Counted from the stretch's first letter, positions 1 through 8,832 are shown. The stretch: 39,307 nucleotides of DNA from Acholeplasmataceae bacterium (GCA_016934175.1 JAFGTI010000066.1:1-39307); one strand, 5' to 3'. Program-made: numbers and translations. The notes: generated by a model not told the origin, from the letters alone.

Positions 1-5
1 ATATT

Positions 6-81
6 GGCTCTGTAGCTCAGTCGGTAGAGCAAAGGACTGAAAATCCTTGTGTCGGGAGTTCAATTCTCCCTGGAGCCACCA
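6..81 (+). tRNA. tRNA-Phe (anticodon GAA), CCA encoded
   Basis: Cloverleaf GGCTCTG...CGGAGCC-type acceptor, D arm TAGCTCAGTCGGTAGAGC, anticodon loop CTGAAAAT (GAA), T arm GGGAGTTCAATTCTCCC, 3' ACCA. Confidence 0.95.
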
Positions 82-93
82 CTAACTTATAGT

Positions 94-118
94 AAAGCCA
101 CTAAATGGCTTTTTTTTA
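94..118 (+). terminator. Rho-independent terminator after tRNA-Phe
   Basis: AAAGCCA-CTAAA-TGGCTTT hairpin followed by a T run. Confidence 0.8.
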
Positions 119-239
119 TAATTTAATACTAAATGATATATTTTTAAGTATAAATTTTATCATTTAGAATATCTAATAACTATAGTTACGTATGTGATAT
201 AATAAAAGCACAATGACTATTTAGATTACGAGGGATGAT

Positions 240-524
240 ATGAAAATAAGAAAAACTATAGATATAAAAAAAACACTAATTAACATTGCATTAGTTTTTG
301 CAATTATTTTTGGTTCTATATTAATGACTAGTTGCACTAAAAATCCTGCTGATTCACAAGATCAAGATATATTAGATTGTGTAAAACGCGCACTAGCTAA
401 TGGAACAGACACAAGTGTTTGTTATCCGGAAAATAATCCACTAGGCATAGTCTGGATAGGAAATTTTCAATTTAGCACTGAGGGGATATTTGATATCGCA
501 CCAAATAATCTTATGAAACCTTAG
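240..524 (+). CDS. Small predicted lipoprotein, unknown function
   Basis: 94-aa ORF; basic N-terminus, hydrophobic stretch, lipobox-like LMTSC; TATAAT-like element upstream near 197. Confidence 0.6.
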   Translation: MKIRKTIDIKKTLINIALVFAIIFGSILMTSCTKNPADSQDQDILDCVKRALANGTDTSVCYPENNPLGIVWIGNFQFSTEGIFDIAPNNLMKP

Positions 525-588
525 AGTCTTCTTATACATCACAATTATTATAATGCATGAATTTATATAGATATTATAGGAGGTAAAA

Positions 589-837
589 ATGAAAAACAGT
601 ATTAATAAATTTATCGATTGGTTTGAGAGTAAATTTAACTATATTATTGATATAGTGGCTTTAATTGGTGGAGCATTTTGTATTTTCTTAGCTATTTTTA
701 TATTTATTGTAATATTAATTAATGGAACTGCACTGCTAGAAAATATTGAAGCAATAATTCTTCCAGGAGTGATAGGATTTTTTGGAATCATCATATTATT
801 TGCATTGCGAATAACTCGAAATATCACAAAACCATAA
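589..837 (+). CDS. Small membrane protein (two predicted TM segments), unknown function
   Basis: 82-aa ORF with two hydrophobic stretches; RBS AGGAGG upstream. Confidence 0.6.
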   Translation: MKNSINKFIDWFESKFNYIIDIVALIGGAFCIFLAIFIFIVILINGTALLENIEAIILPGVIGFFGIIILFALRITRNITKP

Positions 838-942
838 TAGAATGAATACAAGATAACGTTATATTTGAAATATTAATAAAAACATAACAAAATTAAAGTA
901 AAAATAAGATCATTTCTATAATATACGTAGAGGTGGTTTTTT

Positions 943-1620
943 ATGAGCATTAATGCAATGTATATCTTTAATGGAATAAATCAATTAAATTCGTTTACAC
1001 AGTTTATTGAAAATGATGGTTGGAAAATAGAAAAACAATTATTAAAAGAACGTGTTGCTCAATATAATCAAAAGGATTATTTCATTATGATGAAAAGTAA
1101 ATTTAATAACCAAAAATTATCATTTTGGGAATTAAAAAATGAAGAAGTTATTACATGGATTGATACCATGCTTTTAATGCGCAGATTGATGGTTGAGTTA
1201 TTTAAAAAGGGTGTTGATGCAGATAAAATATTAATTATAATGGAATACCCTTTGATCTATGGGAACCATATGCGATCGGATTATCTATTAGTTTATGATC
1301 GGTTAATTATTGTGCTTGAATTTGGAATGTTTAATCAAGATGAAAAAAGAAGCGAGGAACGATACACGAAAAAACTCCAAGAATCAATAAATTACAGACA
1401 AATTATTGGTAATTTAGTATGTGGACATGTTAGTGTTGTCAACTATGCAATGATTTATCTCCCTGAATTCGATAGAATTAATAAGAAAGTTATAGAATCT
1501 AATATTGAACATAATTCAAAAGAACTATTTTTATTATCAAATTTTATCAATCATAACGTAAAATTACAAGAATCTTTCTCAGCTATTAATCAACTCAATA
1601 TAATTGATTCTAGCAAATAA
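943..1620 (+). CDS. Hypothetical protein with PD-(D/E)XK nuclease-like core
   Basis: 225-aa ORF with RBS; motif pattern SDYLLVYDRLIIVLEFGMF...KKLQESINYRQII resembles the D...(D/E)xK...Q/Y arrangement of PD-(D/E)XK folds, with the K position apparently G. Confidence 0.5.
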   Translation: MSINAMYIFNGINQLNSFTQFIENDGWKIEKQLLKERVAQYNQKDYFIMMKSKFNNQKLSFWELKNEEVITWIDTMLLMRRLMVELFKKGVDADKILIIMEYPLIYGNHMRSDYLLVYDRLIIVLEFGMFNQDEKRSEERYTKKLQESINYRQIIGNLVCGHVSVVNYAMIYLPEFDRINKKVIESNIEHNSKELFLLSNFINHNVKLQESFSAINQLNIIDSSK

Positions 1621-1711
1621 GGTTTTTTTGTTTGATTTTCCTGTTTCCTGTGCTATCATATACTTAAATAAAGATGTTTGAATTTCAAAATATTTGAAGG
1701 AGAGTATAAAA

Positions 1712-2563
1712 ATGAGTGAGAAAATAGGACTTGTTGTTTGTGGGAATTCAGGTGTTGATTATCTTAAATTAGAATATCCAGTTAAACTAATTAGATCAAC
1801 ATTAAACCTTGGCGGAAAAGAATATGAAGATTATGTTGATATCCAAGCTAAAGAATTTTATGATGTAATTGTAAATAATCCTGATATTGATGTATCAACT
1901 TCTCAAACCTCAACTGGAAAAATTGCAAGTGTTTATGAAGAATTAAAAGAAGAGGGATATACAGACGTTATTACAGTTGTTATCTCGTCAAAACTCAGTG
2001 GCACATATCAAGGAGCTGTTTTGGCTAAAGACATGGTTCAGGGATTAAACATTTATGTTATTGATTCTAGAACGGTTTCCTATGGTGAGGCATACCTTAT
2101 CATGGAAGCTATAAAAATGATCAAAGCGGGAAGCAAGACTAGAGATATTATTGATAAGCTAGAGAAAATTAGAGAGCACATCTATATTTATGTACTTGTA
2201 GATACATTAAAATATCTCGTGAAAAACGGAAGATTATCTTCCACAAGTGGTTTTTTGGGAACACTTTTAAAGATTAAACCATTACTTTACATTCAAAGAG
2301 ACGGCAGTTTAGTACCATTTGAAAAAATTAGAACAACAAGTAAAGCACAAGCCAGATTGTTGGAGGTTATTCAACACGATATCGAAGGAAAGAACGTAGT
2401 AATGTTTATTGTATATACAAATAACGAAGAAAAGGCTTTAGAAATTAAGAAAAAAATCCTAGCTATAAGACCGGACTTAAATATAGAACTAGTTCCATTG
2501 ACACCAGTTGTTGGCGCACATGCAGGTCCAGGGACTTTAGGTGTTGGATATATTGTTATATAG
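1712..2563 (+). CDS. DegV family protein (fatty-acid-binding FakB-like)
   Basis: Start set to the ATG at 1712 after AAGGAG; motifs TSQTSTGKI, ISSKLSGTYQ, DTLKYLVKNGRLS, HAGPGTLGVGYI typical of DegV. Confidence 0.9.
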   Translation: MSEKIGLVVCGNSGVDYLKLEYPVKLIRSTLNLGGKEYEDYVDIQAKEFYDVIVNNPDIDVSTSQTSTGKIASVYEELKEEGYTDVITVVISSKLSGTYQGAVLAKDMVQGLNIYVIDSRTVSYGEAYLIMEAIKMIKAGSKTRDIIDKLEKIREHIYIYVLVDTLKYLVKNGRLSSTSGFLGTLLKIKPLLYIQRDGSLVPFEKIRTTSKAQARLLEVIQHDIEGKNVVMFIVYTNNEEKALEIKKKILAIRPDLNIELVPLTPVVGAHAGPGTLGVGYIVI

Positions 2564-2581
2564 TAGAAAGGGGGAATTACT

Positions 2582-3019
2582 GTGATTGATCCTAAACATG
2601 TAATAAATGAACTTTTAGTTGATGTTTTTAATCATATTTTAAGCATTGAAAGTGATGTTTTAAAGAAAAGAGGCGTAAAAATTTCAATGACTGAAGTCCA
2701 TGTACTCGAAGCAATCCGCAATTCATCAATTCCTACAATGGGAAATGTTGCTCATAAGTTACGAGTGACTCTTGGAACGTTGACAACCTCAGTCAATGTT
2801 TTAGTTAAAAAAAACTATGTTGAAAGATATAGAGATGAAATTGATCGCAGAAAAGTATTTTTAAAACTTAACGAAATAGCCATAGATGTACTAAAAATTC
2901 ACGATAGATTCCACGATGAAATGGTCGCTTCTTTGTTTAAAGATTTGGAGCTAGAAAAAGACGAAGTTTTAATGAAATCATTAGAAAATATAAGCCAATA
3001 TTTTAAACAGAGATATTAA
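2582..3019 (+). CDS. MarR family transcriptional regulator (FabT-like by context)
   Basis: 145 aa, winged-HTH pattern GNVAHKLRVTLGTLTTSVNVLVKKNYVERYRDEIDRRKVFLKL; GTG start after AAGGGGG. Confidence 0.85.
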   Translation: MIDPKHVINELLVDVFNHILSIESDVLKKRGVKISMTEVHVLEAIRNSSIPTMGNVAHKLRVTLGTLTTSVNVLVKKNYVERYRDEIDRRKVFLKLNEIAIDVLKIHDRFHDEMVASLFKDLELEKDEVLMKSLENISQYFKQRY

Positions 3020-3035
3020 ATAAATGAATATAAGT

Positions 3036-3064
3036 GAGCATCAGAGATTGATGCTCTTATTTTT
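3036..3064 (+). terminator. Rho-independent terminator
   Basis: GAGCATCA-GAGAT-TGATGCTC hairpin followed by T run. Confidence 0.85.
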
Positions 3065-3173
3065 TTAAAAAATATTAAGTTTAGACTATGATTATGTTTA
3101 GATTTCTTGTATAATGAGAATGGCAAAAAAAAGGGTGGGGCTGGATATGTCTATAAAACAATGCAAAAACTAT

Positions 3174-3213
3174 AAAAAGAAGAACAAATAATGGTTCATC
3201 TTTTTTCTTTTTT
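3174..3213 (+). terminator. Possible terminator hairpin in orphan intergenic region
   Basis: AAAGAAGAAC-AAATAATG-GTTCATCTTT (one mismatch) followed by TTTCTTTTTT. Confidence 0.4.
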
Positions 3214-3412
3214 AGAGGGGAGAAAAAAAATATAGGATTCTCAAAATAGTATATAAGAGCATACTATATTTTACATTGCTGTTTATTCTATCACAAAATT
3301 CACGATAAGCGATTCGAAGTTTCTCAATGATTGATTCAGCAAACAATACTATGTATAGACGTAATACAAGAGTACATCACACACAAAATTAGCTAACAGT
3401 AAAGGACATGAT

Positions 3413-5230
3413 ATGAATAGTATAAACCAGAATCAACTAGTATTTCATAATTCTATAGCGGTTGGGAAGGCCGTTGTATTTAATATTGAAAAAGAAATTT
3501 TTTTAATTCAGAATAAAGAAATAGAAAAAATATTTAATGAACTAAATCTAATTAAAATTCATGAATATAATCACTTTAGGGATATAAAAATGGCATTATC
3601 AAATCATGATACTAAGATATATGACGCTTTGAGTTTTATTTTCTTTATTTTTGATACATTGAGCATTAACTTAAGATTCAGAAACTTAGTTATAGATGAA
3701 AAAGTAAATTATTTATTGGCTTTTGAAAAGTCATTAGATGAATTCTTAATAAGTGATCTTTTCGTTATTCCCCACTGCTTTATTGATGAAGCAAAATTAA
3801 TAGAAACTTATATCCAAGAACTAAAAAAACGACTTATATTTAGATTTGAAATGAGTGTGTTTCAAAAATTCCGTAAAGAAATAAAATGCGATTATATATT
3901 GGTTGCAGATGAATTTAAGAAAGAATACTTCGATGAAATTGAATTAAACTGTAAAGGTGTTATATGCAAAAATGCCAATAATCTAGATTTGGTAAAGTTA
4001 TTTGCTCATGAATATGAGTTGCCAATTGCTATATATAATCAGAATATAATAGACGGGACTATTGTTACTATTGATGGTGTATTAAAACGAATCTGTACTG
4101 ATTCAGTAAATGATAGTGCCGAACTTCAAATTAACTCTTCTCAAGAAGAAATCTCAAATAATGATGAAGGCTATGATTATCCATATTCTAAAATAAAAAT
4201 ATATGCACCGTTAGTTGATATGAGATATATAAAATATGTTGCTCAAAGTAAATGGTACACTGGAATTGCACCTTTTAAATCAGAGTATATGTTTGTCACA
4301 AGCGGTTTGGTTTTATCTTTTGAACAACAATATAAAAGATATGAAAGGATGATGAAAGACATCGGAGACAAGGAAATTTATATAGGGATTCCAGATTTTA
4401 GACCTGAAAGACCAACTGAATTTCTTGGAAAAATATATACAGATATAGATACATATGATACTTTCGATGTGCTATTTGATAATCAATTGAAAGCGATAGC
4501 AATGGCATCTCTTAAATACAATAGACAAATAAATATTGTAGTGCCGATGATTCGAATACCGGAAGAAGTTGATTACTGGAAAGAAAATATTAAATCAATA
4601 TTCGAATATTATATGGTTTATAATGTTAAAGTTGGCATAATGATCGAAACTGAATCAGCTTTTGAATTTTTTGAGGAATATAGAGGTATGGATTTTGCAA
4701 TTATAGGTCTCAATGATTTGATAGAAGAGTTAAGTGATGATTTTGATAGATATAGCAAACTAACAAAAGATGAAATGCTGGATATATTTTGGCCAAATTT
4801 GAGAGAACTTCATCAATTTTTTAGAACATTTAAAATGCAAACAAAGCATATTATTGCAGGAAATTTTTTATCAAATCCAGATATCCTATTAAAATTAATC
4901 AACTCTGGTTTTTCCAATTTTTCAATTCAGCCAAGTCAATTCAAATTTATTGAAAAAACATTAATGTTTCATGATATGACTAGAGGTTCATTCAAAGGAA
5001 TCTCTGCGCAAAGAGAATCAATGAAAGATTTATATGCAGCTAAGAAAATAGAAACCATTAAAAGAAAAGAATTAGAACAACTAAATAAAATTGAATACAA
5101 AGAGAAGAAGAAAAAAGCAAAAGAACAACGTATAAGAGATATGCATAAAGCAAAAAGAGAGATAGTGATTCGAAAACTATTAGATGATAGAGATAATTCC
5201 ATAAAACTAAAGAAAATAGAAAAGAAATAA
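3413..5230 (+). CDS. Degenerate PTS Enzyme I (PtsI/PEP-utilizing enzyme) homologue, probable pseudoenzyme with charged C-terminal tail
   Basis: EI-like layout: N-term HNSIAVGKAVVF (cf. SPGIAIGKA); YILVADEF...NANNLDLVKLFAHEYELPIAIYN at the GGRTSHTAIMARSLEIPAVVG position; GIAPFKSEYMF (cf. GLYRTEFL); LFDNQLKAIAMAS, VVPMI, VGIMIETESA, IIGLNDLIEELSDDFDR, FSIQPS. 605-aa intact frame. Confidence 0.75.
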   Translation: MNSINQNQLVFHNSIAVGKAVVFNIEKEIFLIQNKEIEKIFNELNLIKIHEYNHFRDIKMALSNHDTKIYDALSFIFFIFDTLSINLRFRNLVIDEKVNYLLAFEKSLDEFLISDLFVIPHCFIDEAKLIETYIQELKKRLIFRFEMSVFQKFRKEIKCDYILVADEFKKEYFDEIELNCKGVICKNANNLDLVKLFAHEYELPIAIYNQNIIDGTIVTIDGVLKRICTDSVNDSAELQINSSQEEISNNDEGYDYPYSKIKIYAPLVDMRYIKYVAQSKWYTGIAPFKSEYMFVTSGLVLSFEQQYKRYERMMKDIGDKEIYIGIPDFRPERPTEFLGKIYTDIDTYDTFDVLFDNQLKAIAMASLKYNRQINIVVPMIRIPEEVDYWKENIKSIFEYYMVYNVKVGIMIETESAFEFFEEYRGMDFAIIGLNDLIEELSDDFDRYSKLTKDEMLDIFWPNLRELHQFFRTFKMQTKHIIAGNFLSNPDILLKLINSGFSNFSIQPSQFKFIEKTLMFHDMTRGSFKGISAQRESMKDLYAAKKIETIKRKELEQLNKIEYKEKKKKAKEQRIRDMHKAKREIVIRKLLDDRDNSIKLKKIEKK

Positions 5231-5238
5231 CAAATATT

Positions 5239-5278
5239 AGAGGTAAAAGTAACGAAAGGGTTGCTTTTGCCTCTTTAT
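5239..5278 (+). terminator. Rho-independent terminator of the EI-like gene
   Basis: AGAGGTAAAAGTAAC-GAAAGG-GTTGCTTTTGCCTCT stem (G:U wobbles) followed by TTATTA. Confidence 0.75.
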
Positions 5279-5289
5279 TAAGATATAAT
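5261..5289 (+). promoter_or_regulatory. Predicted sigma-70/SigA promoter of the S10 operon
   Basis: TTGCTT (5261-5266), 17-nt spacer, TATAAT (5284-5289). Confidence 0.8.
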
Positions 5290-5294
5290 AATCA

Positions 5295-5420
5295 CGCTCG
5301 TGTGTAAACATGAGTAAGGCTGTGAAATGGAAGGTTGTTGACACACGGATAGCCGTTGTCTACGTGTTGGGTATTTCCATGGAGCAAGTCTATACAAGAT
5401 TATAGGCGAAAGGAGCTATT
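5295..5420 (+). promoter_or_regulatory. Candidate structured 5' leader of the S10 operon mRNA
   Basis: ~125-nt non-coding leader with complementary segments, e.g. GTTGACACACGG-ATAG-CCGTTGTCTAC and ATGGAA/TTCCAT. Confidence 0.4.
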
Positions 5421-5423
5421 CAA

Positions 5424-5732
5424 ATGGCGAAAGATGTAATTAAAATTCGTTTAAAAGCTTACGATCATAGATTGCTTGATCAAGCTGCTAAGAAAATTGT
5501 TGATAGTGCACTTAGAACTGGTGCTACAGTTCAAGGTCCAATTCCTCTTCCAACAGAAAAGGAAATCTTCACAATTTTACGTTCACCACATGTCAATAAA
5601 GATTCACGTGAACAATTCGAACGCAGAACTCACAAGAGATTGATCCAGATTATTGATCCTAATCCAAAAACAATTAGTGCATTAATGGATATTGATTTAC
5701 CATCGGGTATTGATATCGTATTGAAAAAATAA
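5424..5732 (+). CDS. rpsJ: 30S ribosomal protein S10
   Basis: Canonical S10 sequence [19 protein letters not shown]; operon position. Confidence 0.98.
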   Translation: MAKDVIKIRLKAYDHRLLDQAAKKIVDSALRTGATVQGPIPLPTEKEIFTILRSPHVNKDSREQFERRTHKRLIQIIDPNPKTISALMDIDLPSGIDIVLKK

Positions 5733-5757
5733 TTAACATTAAGAAAGAGGTAAAATT

Positions 5758-6399
5758 ATGGCCAAAGGAATCTTAGGTAGAAAGCTAGGAATGACACAAA
5801 TTTTCGATGAAAACAGTGTTTTAGTCCCAGTTACCGTTATAGATGTGGCTGATAATGTGGTTCTACAGCAAAAGACTATTGAAACAGATGGTTATGTAGC
5901 AACACAAATCGGTTTTGAAACTAAACGGGACAAATTAAGTAACAAGCCTGAACAAGGGCACGTTAAAAAAGCTAATACAGCACCTAAGCGCTTCGTTAGA
6001 GAAATCCGCTTTAAAGAAGAGCTTAATAATGAGTTAGTGGGTTTAAAGGTCGGTGACCTTGTTAAAAATGATTTATTTAAAATCGGCGAAGAAGTCGATG
6101 TCACAGGCACTTCAAAGGGTAAAGGCTTTGCCGGAACCATTAAGAGACACAATCAAAGTCGCGGACCAATGACTCATGGTTCGAGATATCACCGTAGACC
6201 TGGTTCTATGGGACCAATTAAAGGTAAGCTAAAAGGTAAAAATTTACCAGGGCAAATGGGTGCTGAACAAGTAACTATTCAAAATCTTAAAATTGCTGGT
6301 GTCGATATAGAAAATCAACTACTATTAATCAGTGGAAGCGTTCCAGGACCTCAAAAAGGACTTGTAATTGTTAGATCTGCTGTTAAAAGTGGTAAATAA
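5758..6399 (+). CDS. rplC: 50S ribosomal protein L3
   Basis: [16 protein letters not shown]; operon position. Confidence 0.98.
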   Translation: MAKGILGRKLGMTQIFDENSVLVPVTVIDVADNVVLQQKTIETDGYVATQIGFETKRDKLSNKPEQGHVKKANTAPKRFVREIRFKEELNNELVGLKVGDLVKNDLFKIGEEVDVTGTSKGKGFAGTIKRHNQSRGPMTHGSRYHRRPGSMGPIKGKLKGKNLPGQMGAEQVTIQNLKIAGVDIENQLLLISGSVPGPQKGLVIVRSAVKSGK

Positions 6400-6410
6400 G
6401 GAGGGTTAAA

Positions 6411-7040
6411 ATGCCAAATATTAACGTATTAAGCCAAGCAGGCAAAAAAGTTGCTGACCTAACCTTATCAGAATATGTATTTGGGATTGAACCACATCAA
6501 CAAGCGTTGTATGATGTAGTAAATTCTCAAAGAGCAGCAATGAGACACGGTACTCATGATGTAAAAAATCGTGGTGAAGTATCTGGTGGTGGTAAAAAGC
6601 CATGGCGTCAAAAAGGAACTGGTCGTGCTCGTCAAGGGTCAACACGTTCTCCTCAATGGCGTAAGGGTGGTATTGTTTTCGGACCAACACCTAGAAGTTA
6701 TGCAGTTAAAATGAACCAAAAGGTTCGTCAGTTAGCATTGAGATCAGCACTTTCTTATCATTTAGTTAAGAATCAATTAAAAGTTGTTGATACATTAAAT
6801 ATTGATGCTCCAAAAACAAAGTTGTTTAAAGATTTGTTGACATCACTTGGAATTGAAGGAAAAACTCTTGTCGTAGCTAATTCATTTAGTGAAAACGAAG
6901 TTCTAGCAGCGAGAAATATTCCAACTATTGCATTCTCACAAGTTAGTCATGTCAGTGTTTATGACATTCTAAATTGCAAGAATCTAGTGCTAACAAAAGA
7001 TGCAGTTGCTGCATTAGAGGAGGTATTAGGCAATGACTAA
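6411..7040 (+). CDS. rplD: 50S ribosomal protein L4
   Basis: RGEVSGGGKKPWRQKGTGRARQGS; operon position. Confidence 0.98.
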   Translation: MPNINVLSQAGKKVADLTLSEYVFGIEPHQQALYDVVNSQRAAMRHGTHDVKNRGEVSGGGKKPWRQKGTGRARQGSTRSPQWRKGGIVFGPTPRSYAVKMNQKVRQLALRSALSYHLVKNQLKVVDTLNIDAPKTKLFKDLLTSLGIEGKTLVVANSFSENEVLAARNIPTIAFSQVSHVSVYDILNCKNLVLTKDAVAALEEVLGND

Positions 7041-7320
7041 GTATTATGAAATTATCAAAGGTCCCATTATTACTGAGCAATCGACAAAACTGATTGAAGG
7101 TCAAAATAGATATACATTTAAAGTTGATAAAAAAGCTAATAAAGTTGAAATTAAAAAAGCAATCGAAGCAATCTTCAATGTAAAAGTTTTATCTGTAAAC
7201 ACAGTAAATGTTTTGCCTAAGTTTAAAAGAATGGGTAAATATGAAGGATACAAACCTGCATATAAAAAAGCAATTGTTAAATTGGCTGAGGGTCAAAAGA
7301 TTGACGCCTTCACCGTATAA
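7033..7320 (+). CDS. rplW: 50S ribosomal protein L23
   Basis: GPIITEQSTKL...TFKVDKKANKVEIKKAIE. Confidence 0.97.
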   Translation: MTKYYEIIKGPIITEQSTKLIEGQNRYTFKVDKKANKVEIKKAIEAIFNVKVLSVNTVNVLPKFKRMGKYEGYKPAYKKAIVKLAEGQKIDAFTV

Positions 7321-7347
7321 GTGAAATATTAGAGGAGGTTTAACCAA

Positions 7348-8178
7348 ATGGCGGTTAAAAAATACAAAGCGACGACTAATGGTCGACGCAACATGAGTGT
7401 GTTAACATTCGAAGAAATTACAACATCTACTCCTGAAAAATCACTACTAGAGCCATCTTCTCGCACCGGTGGAAGAAATAACCAAGGTAAGATCACCGTA
7501 CGTCACATAGGTGGCGGTGCAAAAAGAAAGTATCGTGTAATTGATTTTAAACGTAATAAAGATAATATTGCTGGTAAGGTAGCTACAATTGAGTATGATC
7601 CAAACCGCACTGCAAATATTGCTTTAATTCATTATGTAGATGGTGAAAAAAGATATATCCTAGCTCCAAAAGGTTTGGAAGTAGGCACAGAAATCGTTTC
7701 AGGTATCCAAGTAGATATTAAAACGGGTAATGCTTTACCTATTATGAATATTCCAGTGGGTACTACGATTCACAACATCGAACTTTCACCTGGTAGAGGT
7801 GGACAAATAGCAAGAAGTGCTGGCACTTCAGCTCAAATTTTAGGTAGAGAAGATAAATATGTACTTGTTCGTTTACAATCTGGAGAAGTTAGAAAGATTT
7901 TAGGAACTTGCCGTGCAACTATTGGTGTTGTCGGAAATGAATCCTATGAACTTGTCAACATTGGTAAAGCAGGAAGAACAAGACACATGGGCGTTCGCCC
8001 AACCGTACGTGGATCTGTAATGAATCCAAACGATCACCCACATGGTGGTGGTGAAGGTAGAACACCTATTGGTAGAAAATCACCAATGACCCCTTGGGGT
8101 AAAAAAGCTCGTGGTGTTAATACTCGAGATCATAAGAAAGCGTCTAGCGACTTAATTATCCGTCGCCGTACGAAGTAG
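7348..8178 (+). CDS. rplB: 50S ribosomal protein L2
   Basis: [36 protein letters not shown]. Confidence 0.98.
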   Translation: MAVKKYKATTNGRRNMSVLTFEEITTSTPEKSLLEPSSRTGGRNNQGKITVRHIGGGAKRKYRVIDFKRNKDNIAGKVATIEYDPNRTANIALIHYVDGEKRYILAPKGLEVGTEIVSGIQVDIKTGNALPIMNIPVGTTIHNIELSPGRGGQIARSAGTSAQILGREDKYVLVRLQSGEVRKILGTCRATIGVVGNESYELVNIGKAGRTRHMGVRPTVRGSVMNPNDHPHGGGEGRTPIGRKSPMTPWGKKARGVNTRDHKKASSDLIIRRRTK

Positions 8179-8188
8179 GAGGAAAATT

Positions 8189-8470
8189 ATGGCACGTTCA
8201 GTTAAAAAAGGACCATTTTGTGATGATCACTTATTAATTAAGGTTCAAAAGCAAAATGCAGCAAACGAAAATAAAGTGATCCAAACTTGGTCACGTCGTT
8301 CAACGGTTTTCCCTGACTTTGTTGGACACACTGTTGCCGTTTATAACGGTAAATCACATGTCCCTGTTTACATAACAGAAGATATGGTTGGACATAAATT
8401 TGGCGAGTTTGCTCCAACACGTACATACCGTGGACATGGTAAAGATGATAAAAAAGCTAAGAAGAAGTAA
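8189..8470 (+). CDS. rpsS: 30S ribosomal protein S19
   Basis: [32 protein letters not shown]. Confidence 0.98.
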   Translation: MARSVKKGPFCDDHLLIKVQKQNAANENKVIQTWSRRSTVFPDFVGHTVAVYNGKSHVPVYITEDMVGHKFGEFAPTRTYRGHGKDDKKAKKK

Positions 8471-8484
8471 TTGGAGGAGAAATA

Positions 8485-8820
8485 ATGGAAACTAAAGCTA
8501 TAGCTAAAACCGTTCGCATTGCTCCTAGAAAAGTTAGATTGGTAATCGATCTTATTCGTGGTAAGGATATTAAAGAAGCGCAAGCAATCTTAATGTTTAC
8601 ACCTCGCGGAGCCTCACCAGTTATTTTAAAGGTATTGAACAGCGCTGTCGCTAACGCTGAACACAATAACAATGCAAACGTAGAAAACCTATTTGTTAAA
8701 GAGGTTTATGTTAATGAGGGAGTACGTCTAAAAAGACTTTTGCCAAGAGCAAAAGGTCAAGGCGATATTATCCAGAAGAGAACTAGCCACATTACTGTAA
8801 TCGTGGCAGATAAAGAGTAG
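8485..8820 (+). CDS. rplV: 50S ribosomal protein L22
   Basis: [16 protein letters not shown]; operon position. Confidence 0.97.
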   Translation: METKAIAKTVRIAPRKVRLVIDLIRGKDIKEAQAILMFTPRGASPVILKVLNSAVANAEHNNNANVENLFVKEVYVNEGVRLKRLLPRAKGQGDIIQKRTSHITVIVADKE

Positions 8821-8832
8821 AGGTGAGATGAC

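Noticed and set aside
3199-3375. Stop-to-stop minus-strand frame (CTLVLRLYIVLFAESIIEKLRIAYREFCDRINSNVKYSMLLYTILRILYFFLPSKKEKR) considered as a transposase remnant
   Set aside because: Under 60 codons, no clear start/RBS and no motif I can assign; expected by chance in AT-rich DNA.
4969-5202. 77-aa minus-strand ORF
   Set aside because: Antisense of the Lys/Glu-rich tail of the EI-like gene; Ser/Phe/Leu-rich composition is a mirror artefact, no RBS.
6407-6410. Overlaps such as rplD/rplW and ecfA1/ecfA2 as possible frameshift errors
   Set aside because: Overlaps between r-protein and ecf genes are small and normal translational coupling; both frames carry full-length conserved proteins.
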